From Dehalococcoidia bacterium (GTDB lineage: Bacteria; Chloroflexota; Dehalococcoidia; GIF9; AB-539-J10): a DNA stretch of 12,402 bases. Below are positions 12,053 to 12,402 of the stretch, in pieces. The stretch spans positions 1 through 12,402 of the forward strand of contig JAUVYD010000016.1 of the NCBI GenBank assembly GCA_030603265.1, read 5' to 3'. The notes below the pieces were generated by a model. It was not told the origin of the DNA, did not search any database, and saw nothing but the letters and a program-made list of their open reading frames with translations. A program made the position numbers and the translations under genes. Numbering within the stretch: the stretch's first letter is position 1; each line of letters opens with the position of its first letter.

Positions 12053-12402
12053 ATGCAGACGGTACCGCTTTCAGTCAACGTCGGGAAACCCGAGAACTAC
12101 GTGTTTGATGCGCGGACAACTCCGGTGCTGAAGGTCAAGCCGGGGGAGGCCTTCGCCGCGGAGATAGAGGACACGTACAACGGAGTGCTGCGAGGTGACA
12201 GGTCAAAGCTTCAACCACGGGATCTCGGGGCCTATACCGACCGGATGCCGTATTGGTACAACCCTGTTTGCGGTCCGATCTATGTTGAGGGCGTAGACAA
12301 GGGCGACGTTCTCGCCGTCACGGTGCTGGACATCGACCAGCTGTCGGCAGGTACGGTCGCAACGGTGCCGCGGGTGCACCACTTTGCCGGGCTGCGTGGT
12401 TG
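12053..12402 (+). CDS. Acetamidase/formamidase family protein, 3' end missing
   Basis: The first 116 codons of an FmdA/AmdA-family amidohydrolase, enzymes that hydrolyse formamide, acetamide or related short amides to ammonia and the carboxylate. The N-terminal beta-rich domain is recognisable: TTPVLKVKPGEAFAAEIED, the NPVCGPIYVEGVDKGDVLAV block (family form NPVTGPIYVEGAEPGD.LAV) and the following LDIDQL. The remainder of the roughly 300-residue protein lies outside the window, so the active site cannot be checked and the substrate is unknown; many homologues are annotated broadly. The ATG at 12053 follows AGGAGG. It is transcribed away from tsaC behind a long, possibly structured leader. Confidence 0.88.
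   Translation, partial: MQTVPLSVNVGKPENYVFDARTTPVLKVKPGEAFAAEIEDTYNGVLRGDRSKLQPRDLGAYTDRMPYWYNPVCGPIYVEGVDKGDVLAVTVLDIDQLSAGTVATVPRVHHFAGLRG

Overview
The window looks like ordinary chromosomal DNA from a moderately GC-rich bacterium. It is mainly a housekeeping and DNA-repair neighbourhood, with some accessory genes toward the right. Most starts carry a purine-rich ribosome binding site of the GAGAGGT/AGGAGG type. A few genes instead have a -10 box almost on top of the start codon. The gene content (ruvCA-uvrB, an iron-sulfur-free DUF362 protein, a DUF5684 membrane protein, an acetamidase/formamidase) fits an uncultured Chloroflexota lineage such as Dehalococcoidia/SAR202. That placement is a judgement from memory of these families, not a proof.

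Left part (1-5665, + strand): the 3' end of ruvC overlaps ruvA by 4 bases, and uvrB follows where ruvB would often be. These genes act in Holliday-junction processing and nucleotide-excision repair. After a 166-base gap come an M17 leucyl aminopeptidase (pepA) and a cysteine-free DUF362 protein. The DUF362 gene is preceded by a leader able to fold into a long hairpin.

Middle part (5669-7789, - strand): a compact cluster reads dnaJ-like gene, rnc (RNase III), a 48-codon basic small gene, and an acylphosphatase. The J-domain protein carries three copies of a helical unit at an exact 68-residue period. The small gene starts 3 bases after the rnc stop and has a good ribosome binding site inside the end of rnc. 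Transcription converges on the DUF362 gene with only 3 bases between the two stops.

Right part (7972-12402): tRNA-Gln(CTG) with an encoded CCA; a DUF5684-type membrane protein behind a near-consensus promoter; a thioredoxin with a roughly 95-residue helical N-terminal extension; a proline/glycine-rich protein with a probable ribbon-helix-helix domain; an MFS transporter gene broken off at the start of its fourth membrane helix; and tsaC/ywlC (Sua5/YrdC, tRNA t6A synthesis). Divergent from the last is the 5' end of an acetamidase/formamidase gene, cut by the window edge. Its leader of about 165 bases contains nested complementary segments closed by a long-range helix just before the ribosome binding site.

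No CRISPR array, intact insertion sequence, prophage or defence system was seen. The items most worth a second look are the candidate structured leader before the acetamidase gene, the 68-residue repeats in the J-domain protein, the rnc-coupled small gene, the truncated MFS gene, and the structured leader before the DUF362 gene.
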